From Salegentibacter sp. (GTDB taxonomy: Bacteria; Bacteroidota; Bacteroidia; Flavobacteriales; Flavobacteriaceae): a stretch of DNA of 64,000 nucleotides. Each line of letters begins with the position of its first letter. Within the stretch, counting starts at the first letter, position 1. The notes under the pieces were generated by a model. That model saw only the letters and a program-made list of their open reading frames with translations, was not told where the DNA came from and made no database searches. Where the stretch lies: positions 3,288,514-3,352,513 of the forward strand of contig CP051246.1 of assembly GCA_017795085.1 (NCBI GenBank), read 5' to 3'. A program made the position numbers and the translations under genes. Below are positions 54,363-63,286 of this stretch, piece by piece.

Positions 54363-56426
54363 ATGAAAAAAATAACCAATATGTTGTTTTATTCGTTTTT
54401 AGGAGCGGCTTTGATAACCGGCTGTAAAAACGATAGCAACAAGATAGAAAAAGACGAACCACGTGGCATAAACCTGGCGTATATGGATACCACGGTAAGT
54501 CCGCAAGACGATTTTTTCAGATACGTAAACGGAAAATGGGTAGAGGATACTGAAATTCCGGGAGATCAGACTACCTGGGGAAGTTTTATGGAACTCAGAG
54601 AACGTACCGACAGGGATGCTTTAAATTTACTTGAAGGTGCTTCAAAAAGTGACAGTCTAAATGCTTCTACAGATCGTGCAAAGGCAGTTTTTCTCTACAA
54701 TACTATTATGGATACTACTGGCCGTGATAAAAAAGGTGTTGAACCGGTAAAACCCTATTTGACCAAAGTTGATAAAATTCAAGATAAAGAAGACCTCCAG
54801 GCTTTTCTTACCGAAATGGAACAATACGGAGGAGCGGGGTTCTTTTCATTCGGGGTTCGTGCTGATGCTAAAAACAGTAATATGAATGCCGCCTACCTTT
54901 ACCCGGCCGGATTAGGACTTCCTGATCGCGATTATTATGTAAAGGATGATTCTGATTCAAAAGACATCAGAGAAAAGTATAAGTCACATATTGCCAGAAT
55001 GCTTCAGTATATTGATTATTCTGAAGAAGAAGCTACCAAAACAGCTGAAACCATCCTGGAGTTTGAAACCGGTTTAGCTGAACCGCAACTTGATAAAGTA
55101 GAACGCCGTGATGCCCGAAAAACCTATAATCCAATGACCGTGGCAGAATTGCAAAATTCAGTATCGGCATTTAACTGGGAGACTTATTTTAATGAAATTG
55201 GCGCTGAAGATTTAGATACTATTATCATATCGCAACCAAAATATATGGAATCGCTTCAGCAAACCTTTGCACAAAACAATGTGGAAGATTGGAAAACATA
55301 TTTGAAGTGGAGTATTTTTAACGATGCAGCCGCAATGCTCTCCACCGAAATTGAAACCGCAAACTGGGAATTTTACAGCAAAACCCTTCAAGGCGCCCAG
55401 GAACAACGCCCAAGAAACGAACGTGCACTTCAAACCATAAACAGAAGCCTTGGCGAAGCCCTTGGAAAACTTTATGTCGAAGAGCATTTCCCGGCTGAAG
55501 CCAAAGAAAAAGCAGAAGAAATGATTGCCAATATTGTTACCGCTTTTGAAAGCCGTATTGATAACCTGGAGTGGATGAGCAAAGACACCAAGGAAAAAGC
55601 AAAACAAAAATTAAACACCACCACTATAAAAGTAGGTTATCCTGACGAGTGGAAAGACTACAGTGATGTGGAAATTGCCGATGCCGGAGAGGGTTCTTAT
55701 TTCCAAAATATGATGAATGCAAGTAAATGGCGAACTGCTGAAGATATGGAAAAACTGGGCGAACCGGTTGATAAAAGTGAATGGTTTATGGCGCCGCAAA
55801 TCGTAAACGCATACTATAACCCAAGTTATAATGAAATTGTATTTCCTGCCGCAATTTTACAACCCCCGTTCTATGATTATAAAGCTGATGCCGCAGTGAA
55901 TTATGGCGGAATTGGCGCGGTAATCGGCCACGAAATTTCGCACGGATTTGATGACAGCGGAGCCCGCTTTGATGCCGATGGAAATCTTAATAACTGGTGG
56001 ACCGACGAAGACCTTGAGCAATTTGAAGCCCTTGGTGCCGATTTGGCCGATCAATACAGCAATATTGAAGTTTTAGACAGTGTTTATATTAACGGGGAAT
56101 TTACCCTTGGTGAAAATATTGGGGATTTAGGCGGAGTAAATGCGGCTTACGACGGACTTCAGCTCCACCTGAAAGAACACGGAAACCCCGGTGAAATTGA
56201 TGGGTTCACTCCTGAACAACGTTTCTTTATGTCCTGGGCAACAGTTTGGAGAACCAAAATGCGTGATGAAGCTTTAAAAAACAGAATCAAAACCGACCCG
56301 CATTCTCCCGGAATGTATAGAGCATATGTCCCACTTCAAAATATCGATGCTTTTTACAAAGCTTTTGAAATTGAAGAAGGAGATAAAATGTATGTAACTC
56401 CTGAAGACCGCGTGGTTATTTGGTGA
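54363..56426 (+). CDS. M13 (neprilysin/PepO-type) zinc metallopeptidase lipoprotein
   Basis: The 687-residue protein has a lipoprotein signal (Cys at about 20, LITGC). The zinc site is GHEISHGFDD (H523, E524, H527) with the third ligand E584 in GENIGDLGG. NAYYNPSYNEIVFPAAILQP is the substrate-binding NAYY motif of the family. The C-terminal YVTPEDRVVIW matches other M13 members. It cleaves oligopeptides and is expected on the periplasmic or outer face of the envelope. It lies 86 nt after the S9 gene. Confidence 0.95.
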   Translation: MKKITNMLFYSFLGAALITGCKNDSNKIEKDEPRGINLAYMDTTVSPQDDFFRYVNGKWVEDTEIPGDQTTWGSFMELRERTDRDALNLLEGASKSDSLNASTDRAKAVFLYNTIMDTTGRDKKGVEPVKPYLTKVDKIQDKEDLQAFLTEMEQYGGAGFFSFGVRADAKNSNMNAAYLYPAGLGLPDRDYYVKDDSDSKDIREKYKSHIARMLQYIDYSEEEATKTAETILEFETGLAEPQLDKVERRDARKTYNPMTVAELQNSVSAFNWETYFNEIGAEDLDTIIISQPKYMESLQQTFAQNNVEDWKTYLKWSIFNDAAAMLSTEIETANWEFYSKTLQGAQEQRPRNERALQTINRSLGEALGKLYVEEHFPAEAKEKAEEMIANIVTAFESRIDNLEWMSKDTKEKAKQKLNTTTIKVGYPDEWKDYSDVEIADAGEGSYFQNMMNASKWRTAEDMEKLGEPVDKSEWFMAPQIVNAYYNPSYNEIVFPAAILQPPFYDYKADAAVNYGGIGAVIGHEISHGFDDSGARFDADGNLNNWWTDEDLEQFEALGADLADQYSNIEVLDSVYINGEFTLGENIGDLGGVNAAYDGLQLHLKEHGNPGEIDGFTPEQRFFMSWATVWRTKMRDEALKNRIKTDPHSPGMYRAYVPLQNIDAFYKAFEIEEGDKMYVTPEDRVVIW

Positions 56427-56789
56427 TACACATTATAAAATTGAAAAAAGGCCGCAATTGGCGGTCTTTTTTTAATTTAGAACTAATTGAGAGCTGCAGC
56501 TTGTGAGACCTTGAATCAAGTTAATTGGCATATTTTCAAAATACTGCATTTAGGCTTGTGGTCTATTATTTTTTAGTAATTTAAATTAAAGGTCATCTTA
56601 ATTTGGAAGTTCTTTTTTCATTTTTTGCTCTCCCAAAAAATACGCATCTGGACCTTATTTTTTTACAAGGCTTCAAAAATATTTAACGGTACCGATTCGC
56701 TACGCTCGCTCTAGATCAAAATCCAGCACTAGGTAATTCTTAATCACAGGTCGCAGGGTGACGTAATAAACTAATTAAACAGCCATTTT
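56427..56789. other. Gene-free stretch with a terminator and a degraded repeat
   Basis: The first part holds the M13 terminator. Around 56690-56765 there is sequence related to the inverted repeat at 103-188, ending in AGGGTGACG. Between them I see only AT-rich sequence with no convincing ORF, promoter or RNA gene. Confidence 0.5.
56444..56474 (+). terminator. Terminator of the M13 peptidase gene
   Basis: AAAAGGCCGC pairs with GCGGTCTTTT (one wobble) around AATTG, followed by a T-run. Confidence 0.85.
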
Positions 56790-57155
56790 TTATTGAAAAT
56801 GATAAAAAGCATTTTCAATATGCTCCAGTTCTTCTCCTTTTTTGTTAATGATTACCGAAACAATATCAAAACGTGCCTCTACTTCATGCAGCTTATTATC
56901 GGTAATATAAAAGTCAACAGCTTTAAGAAGCTGAGCTATTTGCTTTGTTTTCACAAATTCCTGCGGAAGCCCAAAATCAGGGGTGCTTCGGGTTTTCACC
57001 TCCACAATTACAAGGATATTTCCTATTCTGTCAATAATATCAATTTCCGCTTTTTGATGCCGGTAATTTTCGGCCAGAATCTTATATCCTTTTTTCCGAA
57101 GTGCTGCCACCGCAAGTGCTTCTCCCCGTTCTCCTAAAATATTATGTTTGGCTAT
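56790..57155 (-). CDS. yraN: UPF0102 (YraN) family endonuclease-like protein with no canonical start codon
   Basis: The protein has the restriction-endonuclease-like core of UPF0102: AEIDIIDRIGNILVIVEVKTR, with the D...ExK arrangement. The first canonical start codon is a GTG at 57110, which would give 106 residues. The reading frame stays open upstream and encodes AKHNILGERGEALAVAALRK, which includes the conserved N-terminal GxxGExxA motif. The position where homologues start with Met is ATA here (57155-57153), and a stop codon stands eleven codons further upstream. A start-codon mutation, a rare ATA/ATT start, or a truncated GTG-started product are the options. Confidence 0.8.
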   Translation of the reverse strand: MAKHNILGERGEALAVAALRKKGYKILAENYRHQKAEIDIIDRIGNILVIVEVKTRSTPDFGLPQEFVKTKQIAQLLKAVDFYITDNKLHEVEARFDIVSVIINKKGEELEHIENAFYHFQ

Positions 57156-57380
57156 TCTGAAAAATAAAGTTTTTAATTTTCGTATTTATTGGGGGGAAAC
57201 CATTAAAAAATAAAAAGAAGCTATATAAAAATATTTTTCTAATCTCCATAGTTTTTGGGTTTATGACCTATTTCCAAACCAGAACCGCCCTGTTGCGCTA
57301 ACTTCTATATTAAATTAACCAAAAAATATACAAGCACCCGAGCTTTTAAAACTATTTAACTGCTTCTGCCAAAAGTTGCT

Positions 57381-57388
57381 TAACTTTG
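57381..57388 (+). promoter_or_regulatory. -7 promoter element for metG
   Basis: TAACTTTG matches TAnnTTTG, 29 nt before the ATG at 57418. An in-frame upstream start at 57376 would overlap it. Confidence 0.6.
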
Positions 57389-57417
57389 CCGCTTTCAGAA
57401 AAAACCTAGATTTCCTA

Positions 57418-59505
57418 ATGAATACTCCACAAAAACGATACACCATTACCGCCGCATTACCATACACCAATGGCCCAATTCACATTGGTCATTTGGCAGG
57501 GGTTTACGTCCCGGCCGATATCTATGCCCGATTTATGCGAATGCAGGGACACGATGTGGCCTTTGTATGTGGTAGTGATGAACACGGAGTTCCAATAACG
57601 ATAAAAGCCAAAAAAGAAGGGGTGAGCCCACAGGACATTGTAGATAAATACAATGGGGTTATAAAAAAATCCTTTAAAGAATTCGGAGTCTCGTTTGATA
57701 ATTATTCACGTACTTCTGCCCCTGTACATCATAAAACAGCATCGGCATTTTTTAAAAAAATGTACGATAAAGGCAAATTTATAGAAGAAACCACCAAGCA
57801 ATTATTTGACGCGGAAGCCAAACAATTTTTAGCCGATCGGTTTGTGACCGGAACCTGCCCAAAATGCGGTAACGAAGAAGCTTATGGCGACCAATGCGAA
57901 AGCTGCGGTTCTTCGCTTAACGCCACCGATCTCATCAACCCGAAATCTACCTTTACCGGTGCTACCCCAACCTTAAAGGAAACCCGCCACTGGTTTTTAC
58001 CTTTAGATCAATATGAAGACTGGTTGAAAAAATGGATTTTAGAAGGGCATAAACACGACTGGAAAAGCAATGTGTATGGCCAGGTAAAATCCTGGATAGA
58101 CGATGGCCTTAGGGCCCGGGCCGTTACCCGTGACCTGGACTGGGGAATTCCCGTTCCGGTTGAAGGTGGTGAAGGAAAAGTACTTTACGTATGGTTTGAT
58201 GCGCCTATTGGATATATATCTTCTACTAAAGAATGGGCTGAAAAAGAAGGTAAAGACTGGGAACCCTATTGGAAAGATGAAGATACTAAGCTCGTTCACT
58301 TTATCGGGAAAGACAATATTGTATTTCATTGTGTGATTTTTCCGGTAATGCTAAAAGCACACGGCGATTTTATCCTGCCAGAAAACGTACCTGCCAACGA
58401 ATTTTTAAATCTGGAAGGCAAAAAATTGTCGACTTCGAAAAACTGGGCGGTTTGGTTACACGAATACCTGGAAGAATTTCCAAATCAACAGGATGTATTG
58501 CGGTATGTACTTACCGCAAATGCACCTGAAGCCAAAGACAACGATTTTACCTGGAAAGATTTTCAGGCCAGGAATAATAATGAACTGGTAGCTATTTTTG
58601 GTAATTTTATTAATCGTGTAGTAGTGCTTACCAATAAATATTACGGGGGAAGTGTTCCCGAACCTGGAGATTATTCTGATATAGATAAAAAAACCATTGC
58701 CGAATTAAAAGCTTATCCTGCTGTAATTGCCAGTTCTATTGAAAAATACCGATTCAGGGAGGCCCAAGGCGAATTAATGAATTTAGCCCGATTAGGAAAT
58801 AAATACCTCGCTGATGAAGAACCCTGGAAATTGATCAAAACTGATGAAGACCGGATAAAAACCATAATGTATATAGCCCTTCAAATTGCTTCGGCTTTAG
58901 CGACTTTAAGTGAACCATTTTTACCATTTTCTTCAGCAAGACTTAAAAAAATGCTGAATTTCAGCGATGCCGAAAACAATCTAAATAAAGATGAATATTC
59001 GCAATGGGATAAAATTGCTACGCGTAATTCCCTGTTACCGGCCGAACATCAAATCGGAAAAGCGGAGTTGCTTTTTACCAAAATTGAAGATAAACAAATA
59101 GAACAGCAATTGGAAAAACTGGAAGCTACCAAAACCGCTAACGCTGCCGAAAATCAGAAAATCGAGCCGCAAAAAGATACCGCGAGTTTTGAAGATTTCA
59201 CCAAGATGGATTTGCGTGTGGGCACTATTCTCGAAGCCCATAAAATGCCAAAAACCAAAAAATTGATGGTGATTAAGGTCGATACTGGTTTAGATAAAAG
59301 AACCGTGGTTTCAGGTATTGCCGAACATTATAAGGCTGAAGAAATTATCGGAAAAAAAGTAACGGTTTTAGCGAATTTGGCCCCGAGAAAACTCCGTGGT
59401 ATAGAAAGCGAAGGAATGATTTTAATGACAGAGAATTCAGCAGGAAAACTGGTTTTTGTAAATCCTGATGAAGAGGGGGTTGAGCCGGGAACTACGATAA
59501 ATTAG
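57418..59505 (+). CDS. metG: Methionyl-tRNA synthetase
   Basis: The 695-residue class I synthetase has the HIGH-type motif PIHIGHLAG near residue 20 and a zinc-binding knuckle with [18 protein letters not shown]. The KMSKS-type motif appears as KKLSTSKNW. The C-terminal 110 residues form a tRNA-binding EMAP/Trbp111 domain ([20 protein letters not shown]) that also dimerises the enzyme. It charges both initiator and elongator tRNA-Met. The start at 57418 follows the promoter and matches the family N-terminus. Confidence 0.97.
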   Translation: MNTPQKRYTITAALPYTNGPIHIGHLAGVYVPADIYARFMRMQGHDVAFVCGSDEHGVPITIKAKKEGVSPQDIVDKYNGVIKKSFKEFGVSFDNYSRTSAPVHHKTASAFFKKMYDKGKFIEETTKQLFDAEAKQFLADRFVTGTCPKCGNEEAYGDQCESCGSSLNATDLINPKSTFTGATPTLKETRHWFLPLDQYEDWLKKWILEGHKHDWKSNVYGQVKSWIDDGLRARAVTRDLDWGIPVPVEGGEGKVLYVWFDAPIGYISSTKEWAEKEGKDWEPYWKDEDTKLVHFIGKDNIVFHCVIFPVMLKAHGDFILPENVPANEFLNLEGKKLSTSKNWAVWLHEYLEEFPNQQDVLRYVLTANAPEAKDNDFTWKDFQARNNNELVAIFGNFINRVVVLTNKYYGGSVPEPGDYSDIDKKTIAELKAYPAVIASSIEKYRFREAQGELMNLARLGNKYLADEEPWKLIKTDEDRIKTIMYIALQIASALATLSEPFLPFSSARLKKMLNFSDAENNLNKDEYSQWDKIATRNSLLPAEHQIGKAELLFTKIEDKQIEQQLEKLEATKTANAAENQKIEPQKDTASFEDFTKMDLRVGTILEAHKMPKTKKLMVIKVDTGLDKRTVVSGIAEHYKAEEIIGKKVTVLANLAPRKLRGIESEGMILMTENSAGKLVFVNPDEEGVEPGTTIN

Positions 59506-59545
59506 TTCTTGTTCTCGACGCCGTTCGAACCGACAGCAAAACCCA

Positions 59546-59578
59546 AAACCTCACAGGTTATGGAAACCTGTGGGGTTT
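59546..59578. repeat. Stem-loop between metG and the deacetylase gene
   Basis: AAACCTCACAGGTT pairs with AACCTGTGGGGTTT around a 5-nt loop. I recall similar AACCTCACAGGTT hairpins as widespread flavobacterial intergenic repeats. There is no T-run, so it is a weak terminator at best. The deacetylase ATG follows 12 nt later. Confidence 0.55.
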
Positions 59579-59589
59579 AAATTCCCGAA

Positions 59590-60492
59590 ATGCTCAAAAT
59601 TGCCTATCATCCCATCTATACACATCCTTTGCCGCCAGGGCATCGTTTTCCGATGGAAAAGTATGAGCTTTTACCAAGGCAATTGCTTCATGAAGGCACT
59701 TGTAATAAAGACAATTTCTTTAAACCCGAATTCCCTGATGAAGAATACATCTTAAATGTTCACCAAACCGGTTATTTTAATCGTCTACGCCGTTTAGAAC
59801 TCAGCGCAAGGGAAATTCGAAAAAGTGGTTTTCCACTTTCCGAAGAACTGGTTAACCGGGAAATGATTATTACTGACGGGACGATGAAAGGCGTACATTA
59901 TTCTCTGCGACACGGAATCTCCTTCAATATAGCCGGTGGCACACATCACGCCTATTCCAACCGTGCGGAAGCATTTTGTTTATTAAACGACCAGGCAATT
60001 GCTGCCAGATATCTTCAGCAGAAAAATCTCGCAGAAAAAATCTTAATTGTGGATCTTGATGTTCACCAGGGTAACGGCACCGCAGAAATCTTTCAAAATG
60101 ATCCCACGGTTTTTACTTTTTCCATGCATGGCAAAGGAAATTACCCTTTTAAAAAAGAAAAATCAGACTTGGATATTGAAATTCCCGATGGAAGTAGCGA
60201 CAAAGAATACCTGAAGATTTTAAAGGAAACCTTACCGCAACTTATCAAAACTGAAAAACCGGACTTTATCTTTTACCTAAGTGGTGTGGATATCCTGGAA
60301 ACCGATAAACTCGGCCGACTTTCCTGCAGTATTGCCGGTTGTAAGGAACGTGACCGGTTTGTATTGCAAACCTGCCACGATCTTCACATTCCGGTGCAAT
60401 GTAGTATGGGTGGCGGATACTCTGAAGAAATCAGGGTAATTATTGAAGCTCATGCCAATACCTACCGCCTGGCCCAGGACATTTATTTTTAA
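59590..60492 (+). CDS. Histone deacetylase family (class II-like) amidohydrolase
   Basis: The 300-residue protein has the arginase/deacetylase fold. The active-site pair is GGTHHAY near residue 118, and the zinc ligands come from VDLDVHQGNG and the downstream SGVDILETD. Bacterial members deacetylate polyamines, acetoin-related or other small substrates rather than histones. It lies 84 nt after metG on the same strand and converges with ssb, overlapping its last 4 nt. Confidence 0.92.
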   Translation: MLKIAYHPIYTHPLPPGHRFPMEKYELLPRQLLHEGTCNKDNFFKPEFPDEEYILNVHQTGYFNRLRRLELSAREIRKSGFPLSEELVNREMIITDGTMKGVHYSLRHGISFNIAGGTHHAYSNRAEAFCLLNDQAIAARYLQQKNLAEKILIVDLDVHQGNGTAEIFQNDPTVFTFSMHGKGNYPFKKEKSDLDIEIPDGSSDKEYLKILKETLPQLIKTEKPDFIFYLSGVDILETDKLGRLSCSIAGCKERDRFVLQTCHDLHIPVQCSMGGGYSEEIRVIIEAHANTYRLAQDIYF

Positions 60493-60818
60493 CCCATCAA
60501 TAACAATTCATTACATACTACCTCTGTTATATAATGCTTTTTACCTTCTTTATCGTCCCAGCTACGGGTAGTAAGCTTCCCGTCAATTCCAACTTCTTTG
60601 CCTTTATTGACATATTTTTCAATCAAATCGGCGGTTTTATCCCAGGCAATAATATTGTGCCACTGGGTTTCGGTGATACGTTCGCCGGCAGCGTTTTTAT
60701 AACTATCATTGGTAGCCATAGAAAACTTTACCAGCTTTTTACCGGATTCCAAATTCACGATTTCAGGTTCTTTTCCTACATTTCCGATTAACTGTACTTT
60801 ATTCTTAATAGTACTCAT
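60489..60818 (-). CDS. ssb: Single-stranded DNA-binding protein, short form
   Basis: The 109-residue protein is a single OB-fold: NKVQLIGNVGKEPEIVN, KKLVKFSMATNDSY, ETQWHNIIAWDKTADLIEKY and GKEVGIDGKLTTRSWDDKEG. It stops right after the fold with CNELLLMG. The flexible linker and acidic C-terminal tip that usually recruit repair proteins are absent. The usual mutY-ssb-gld setting of Bacteroidota is also missing, so this is probably a second, accessory SSB. The ATG at 60818 fits the family; longer starts are rejected because a promoter element lies between. Confidence 0.93.
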   Translation of the reverse strand: MSTIKNKVQLIGNVGKEPEIVNLESGKKLVKFSMATNDSYKNAAGERITETQWHNIIAWDKTADLIEKYVNKGKEVGIDGKLTTRSWDDKEGKKHYITEVVCNELLLMG

Positions 60819-60866
60819 AACTAAAAATTTTAATGCATTGAAAATCATTTGTTCATTCCAACAAGA

Positions 60867-60874
60867 CAAACTTA
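60867..60874 (-). promoter_or_regulatory. -7 promoter element for ssb
   Basis: On the minus strand TAAGTTTG matches TAnnTTTG, 48 nt before the ATG at 60818. Confidence 0.6.
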
Positions 60875-60906
60875 ACAGCAACAAAAAGTATTTTTCGGTT
60901 GGGAAG

Positions 60907-60946
60907 TGTTTGTTTGCGTTTATAGGCGTTTGTAAACGTTTGTAAA
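60907..60946. promoter_or_regulatory. Four direct repeats with exact 10-bp period upstream of ssb
   Basis: Copies begin at 60907 (TGTTTGTTTG), 60917 (CGTTTATAGG), 60927 (CGTTTGTAAA) and 60937 (CGTTTGTAAA). The period of one helical turn places every copy on the same DNA face. The array lies 33 nt upstream of the ssb -7 element and looks like an operator. No trusted gene occupies the 312-bp stretch 60819-61130. Confidence 0.6.
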
Positions 60947-61130
60947 TAGTTTATTTCCGCCAGTAGATTAATCCCTGAGCTTACAAAAGGCTTACCTTGG
61001 GAAAAGTTTTCCAATACATCCCTTGTGGACTTGCCCATTATTAATCTTTTAAAATTAAAGTCAATATTTATGCAGAAGTTTTGGAATTCGATACCGGTTT
61101 CTGTAATATTCCGTCCTAAAACATATTTTA

Positions 61131-61757
61131 ATGACCGATTATGTCTGGTATGCCTGCTACGGCTCTAACCTTTTAACAGAAAGATTTTCTTGCTATATTG
61201 GCGGTGGCCGGCCGGCAAATGCCAAACGCATTTATCCGGGTTGCAGCGATAAAACACTTCCGAAGAAACAAAAACCAGCCTACATTCCGTATGAACTTTA
61301 TTTTGCAAAAAGCTCTAAAACATGGAGTGGCGGAGGTGCCGGATTTATAAATTCCGAAAGAAAATCAGAAACATCCACCCTGGGAAAAATGTACCTCATC
61401 ACCCAACAACAATTTGTTGATTTGGTGCAACAGGAAGTTAAACTTGAAGGTGAATTTGATATAAACTTAAATGAGGTAATAAATGCAGGACAACTTGATA
61501 TGAAAAACGGCACTTGGTACGACCGGATTCTTTACCTGGGAAAAGAAGAAAATGCCCCTGTTTTTACGTTTACCAATTCAATGTATCTTAAAGAAGAGAT
61601 CAACCCGCCACATCCTTTTTACTTAAGAATGATTATTGAGGGATTACGGGAAACTTATCAACTTGAAAATTCGGAAATAGGAAACTATCTGAAAACCAGA
61701 ACCGGAATAAAAAACACAGAAATCGAAAAAGATTTATCTCGATTAATTGGCAATTAA
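61131..61757 (+). CDS. Gamma-glutamylcyclotransferase-fold protein
   Basis: The 208-residue protein begins DYVWYACYGSNLLTERF; the YGSNL segment is the substrate-binding loop of the gamma-glutamylcyclotransferase (AIG2/BtrG) fold. The rest fits less clearly, and the catalytic Glu cannot be placed with confidence. A role in gamma-glutamyl or related amide chemistry is possible but unproven. The following gene starts 39 nt downstream. Confidence 0.75.
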   Translation: MTDYVWYACYGSNLLTERFSCYIGGGRPANAKRIYPGCSDKTLPKKQKPAYIPYELYFAKSSKTWSGGGAGFINSERKSETSTLGKMYLITQQQFVDLVQQEVKLEGEFDINLNEVINAGQLDMKNGTWYDRILYLGKEENAPVFTFTNSMYLKEEINPPHPFYLRMIIEGLRETYQLENSEIGNYLKTRTGIKNTEIEKDLSRLIGN

Positions 61758-61796
61758 AATTTCTATTTTCACCAACTCACCAAGATCAGAAAACTT

Positions 61797-62276
61797 ATGA
61801 AAGCAGCCAATGTTAGTCAATTAAAAAAAGAGCTTACCTTCCGGTCTCAAGACGAACTCCTGGAACTTTGCCTCAGGCTTTCCAAATTCAAAAAAGAAAA
61901 TAAAGAGCTGCTTACCTATCTTTTATTTGAATCTGATAATGAAACTGAATTTATTTCGGAAGTAAAAAAAGAAATCGACGAACAATTTTCTACCATAAAT
62001 ACCAGCAACTGGTATTTTATAAAAAAGAGTCTCAGAAAAATTCTGAAAAATCTAAAAAAACACGCTCGTTATTCAGGAAAAACAGAAACCGAGGTAGAGC
62101 TGCATATTTATTTTTGCGCAAAGATGAAATTTCTCGCAAAGCCCATACACCGCAACAAAACACTACAAAATCTTTATGATCGTCAGCTTCTGTTGATTAA
62201 TAAAAAAATGGAAAAACTTCACCAGGACTTACAATTCGATTTAAGGCTGCAAATGGAAGAAATGGGGCTGAGTTAA
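61797..62276 (+). CDS. Hypothetical helical protein
   Basis: The 159-residue protein has no signal peptide or membrane segment and is predicted to be almost wholly alpha-helical and very rich in Lys and Glu (SLRKILKNLKKHARYSGK). I recall similar unnamed proteins in other flavobacteria but no function. It probably follows the upstream gene in one transcript. Confidence 0.7.
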   Translation: MKAANVSQLKKELTFRSQDELLELCLRLSKFKKENKELLTYLLFESDNETEFISEVKKEIDEQFSTINTSNWYFIKKSLRKILKNLKKHARYSGKTETEVELHIYFCAKMKFLAKPIHRNKTLQNLYDRQLLLINKKMEKLHQDLQFDLRLQMEEMGLS

Positions 62277-62352
62277 TTCATTTTGCAGAAAAGATACAAG
62301 CTCCAAATAATTGAAGTTCAATTAATTTGTAGCTTTTTGTTATATTTAGCCT

Positions 62353-62700
62353 ATGCAAAAATCCTGTTTGGAATGTGGCGAGAAAATCGTGGGTCGCGTA
62401 GATAAAAAATTCTGCAGCGATTATTGCCGCAATGCCTATCATAACACCAGAAATAAGGATCGTAAAAACCTGCTAAGAAACATCAATAACCGACTTCGGA
62501 AAAATTATCGTATTCTGGAAGAGTTAAACCCCAACGAAAAAACCACGGTCTCTAAAAACAAACTTTTAACCCGCGGTTTTGATTTTGAACATCTCACTAG
62601 TATTTATACCACAAAAACCGGTAAAGTTTATTATTTTGTTTACGATCAGGGTTACCTTCCTATTAATAAAGGTTTCTACGCCCTTGTAAAAAGAAATTAA
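62353..62700 (+). CDS. Small zinc-ribbon protein
   Basis: The 115-residue protein has an N-terminal zinc ribbon CLECGEKIVGR...KFCSDYCRNAYHN with cysteines at residues 5, 8, 21 and 25, followed by basic helical sequence. The C-terminal half (KVYYFVYDQGYLPINKGFYA) is a small beta-rich unit. It may bind nucleic acid, but nothing proves it. It stands alone between a helical hypothetical gene and a pseudogene. Confidence 0.78.
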   Translation: MQKSCLECGEKIVGRVDKKFCSDYCRNAYHNTRNKDRKNLLRNINNRLRKNYRILEELNPNEKTTVSKNKLLTRGFDFEHLTSIYTTKTGKVYYFVYDQGYLPINKGFYALVKRN

Positions 62701-62760
62701 ACTCCCGTCATAAATGTGGTAATGCCCATTTACCAACCTCAATCAATAATACTTTATATA

Positions 62761-62768
62761 TAAATTTG
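62761..62768 (+). promoter_or_regulatory. -7 promoter element before the flavoprotein pseudogene
   Basis: TAAATTTG matches TAnnTTTG, 19 nt before the ATG at 62788, suggesting the remnant may still be transcribed. Confidence 0.5.
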
Positions 62769-62787
62769 TAACACTGATATCAAGTAT

Positions 62788-63123
62788 ATGAAACATATTT
62801 ACGATATGGCTGTAATTGGTGCCGGACCCTCCGGTGCTTCTGTTGCTTTTCATCTTGTCAAAAAGGGAATCAAAACCATTCTTAATGAAAAAGAAAAACT
62901 GTTGCCCGAAATTCGTATTGGTGTTCGTTTGGCAGAACTATTTTACAGACAGAAAACCTTTCGCAATTTGCTCTTGCGCAAATACGGGCAACGTACTACC
63001 AATTTGACCGATATTTTTATGGGCAACCGCTCTTTTCCGGTCAACTTTATGGAAAAAATAAAAGAGAAAATCGGGGTTTTAATATTTTTGGCGCTAATAA
63101 ATGCCCCGTATTTCCCAAAGTAA
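62788..63123 (+). pseudogene. Remnant of a FAD-dependent oxidoreductase (geranylgeranyl-reductase type)
   Basis: The 111-residue reading frame starts with an intact FAD dinucleotide-binding motif, DMAVIGAGPSGASVAFHLVK, then jumps after about residue 40 to sequence resembling the C-terminal region of the same family (RLAELFYRQKTFRNLLLRKY and LTDIFMGNRSF). The 250 or so residues in between are missing. The last stretch looks like out-of-frame sequence. Full members are about 370 residues. I read this as an internal deletion plus frameshift, making a functional enzyme unlikely. Confidence 0.65.
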
Positions 63124-63286
63124 ATTCGGGCTAAGCTCTTAAGGATAAATCTATTAGAGAAAACATCACAACGTGTAATATTCTGTTAAGCACCGGCATT
63201 AATTATTTTAAAACTACGACTTTTAAATATTGCTTTTAGCATTATATGTTAGGGGTTAATATAAACAAAATAGTAAAAAATCGGAA

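Noticed and set aside
51463..56426. Polysaccharide or toxin locus
   Set aside because: The two large exported proteins are ordinary S9 and M13 peptidases with intact active sites.
60917..60946. CRISPR or iteron-type origin
   Set aside because: The repeats are 10 bp with no spacers, and there are no cas, rep or dnaA genes nearby; an operator is the simpler reading.
60853..61038. Minus-strand reading frame of 61 codons upstream of ssb
   Set aside because: It overlaps the ssb promoter element and the 10-bp repeat array and shows no domain.
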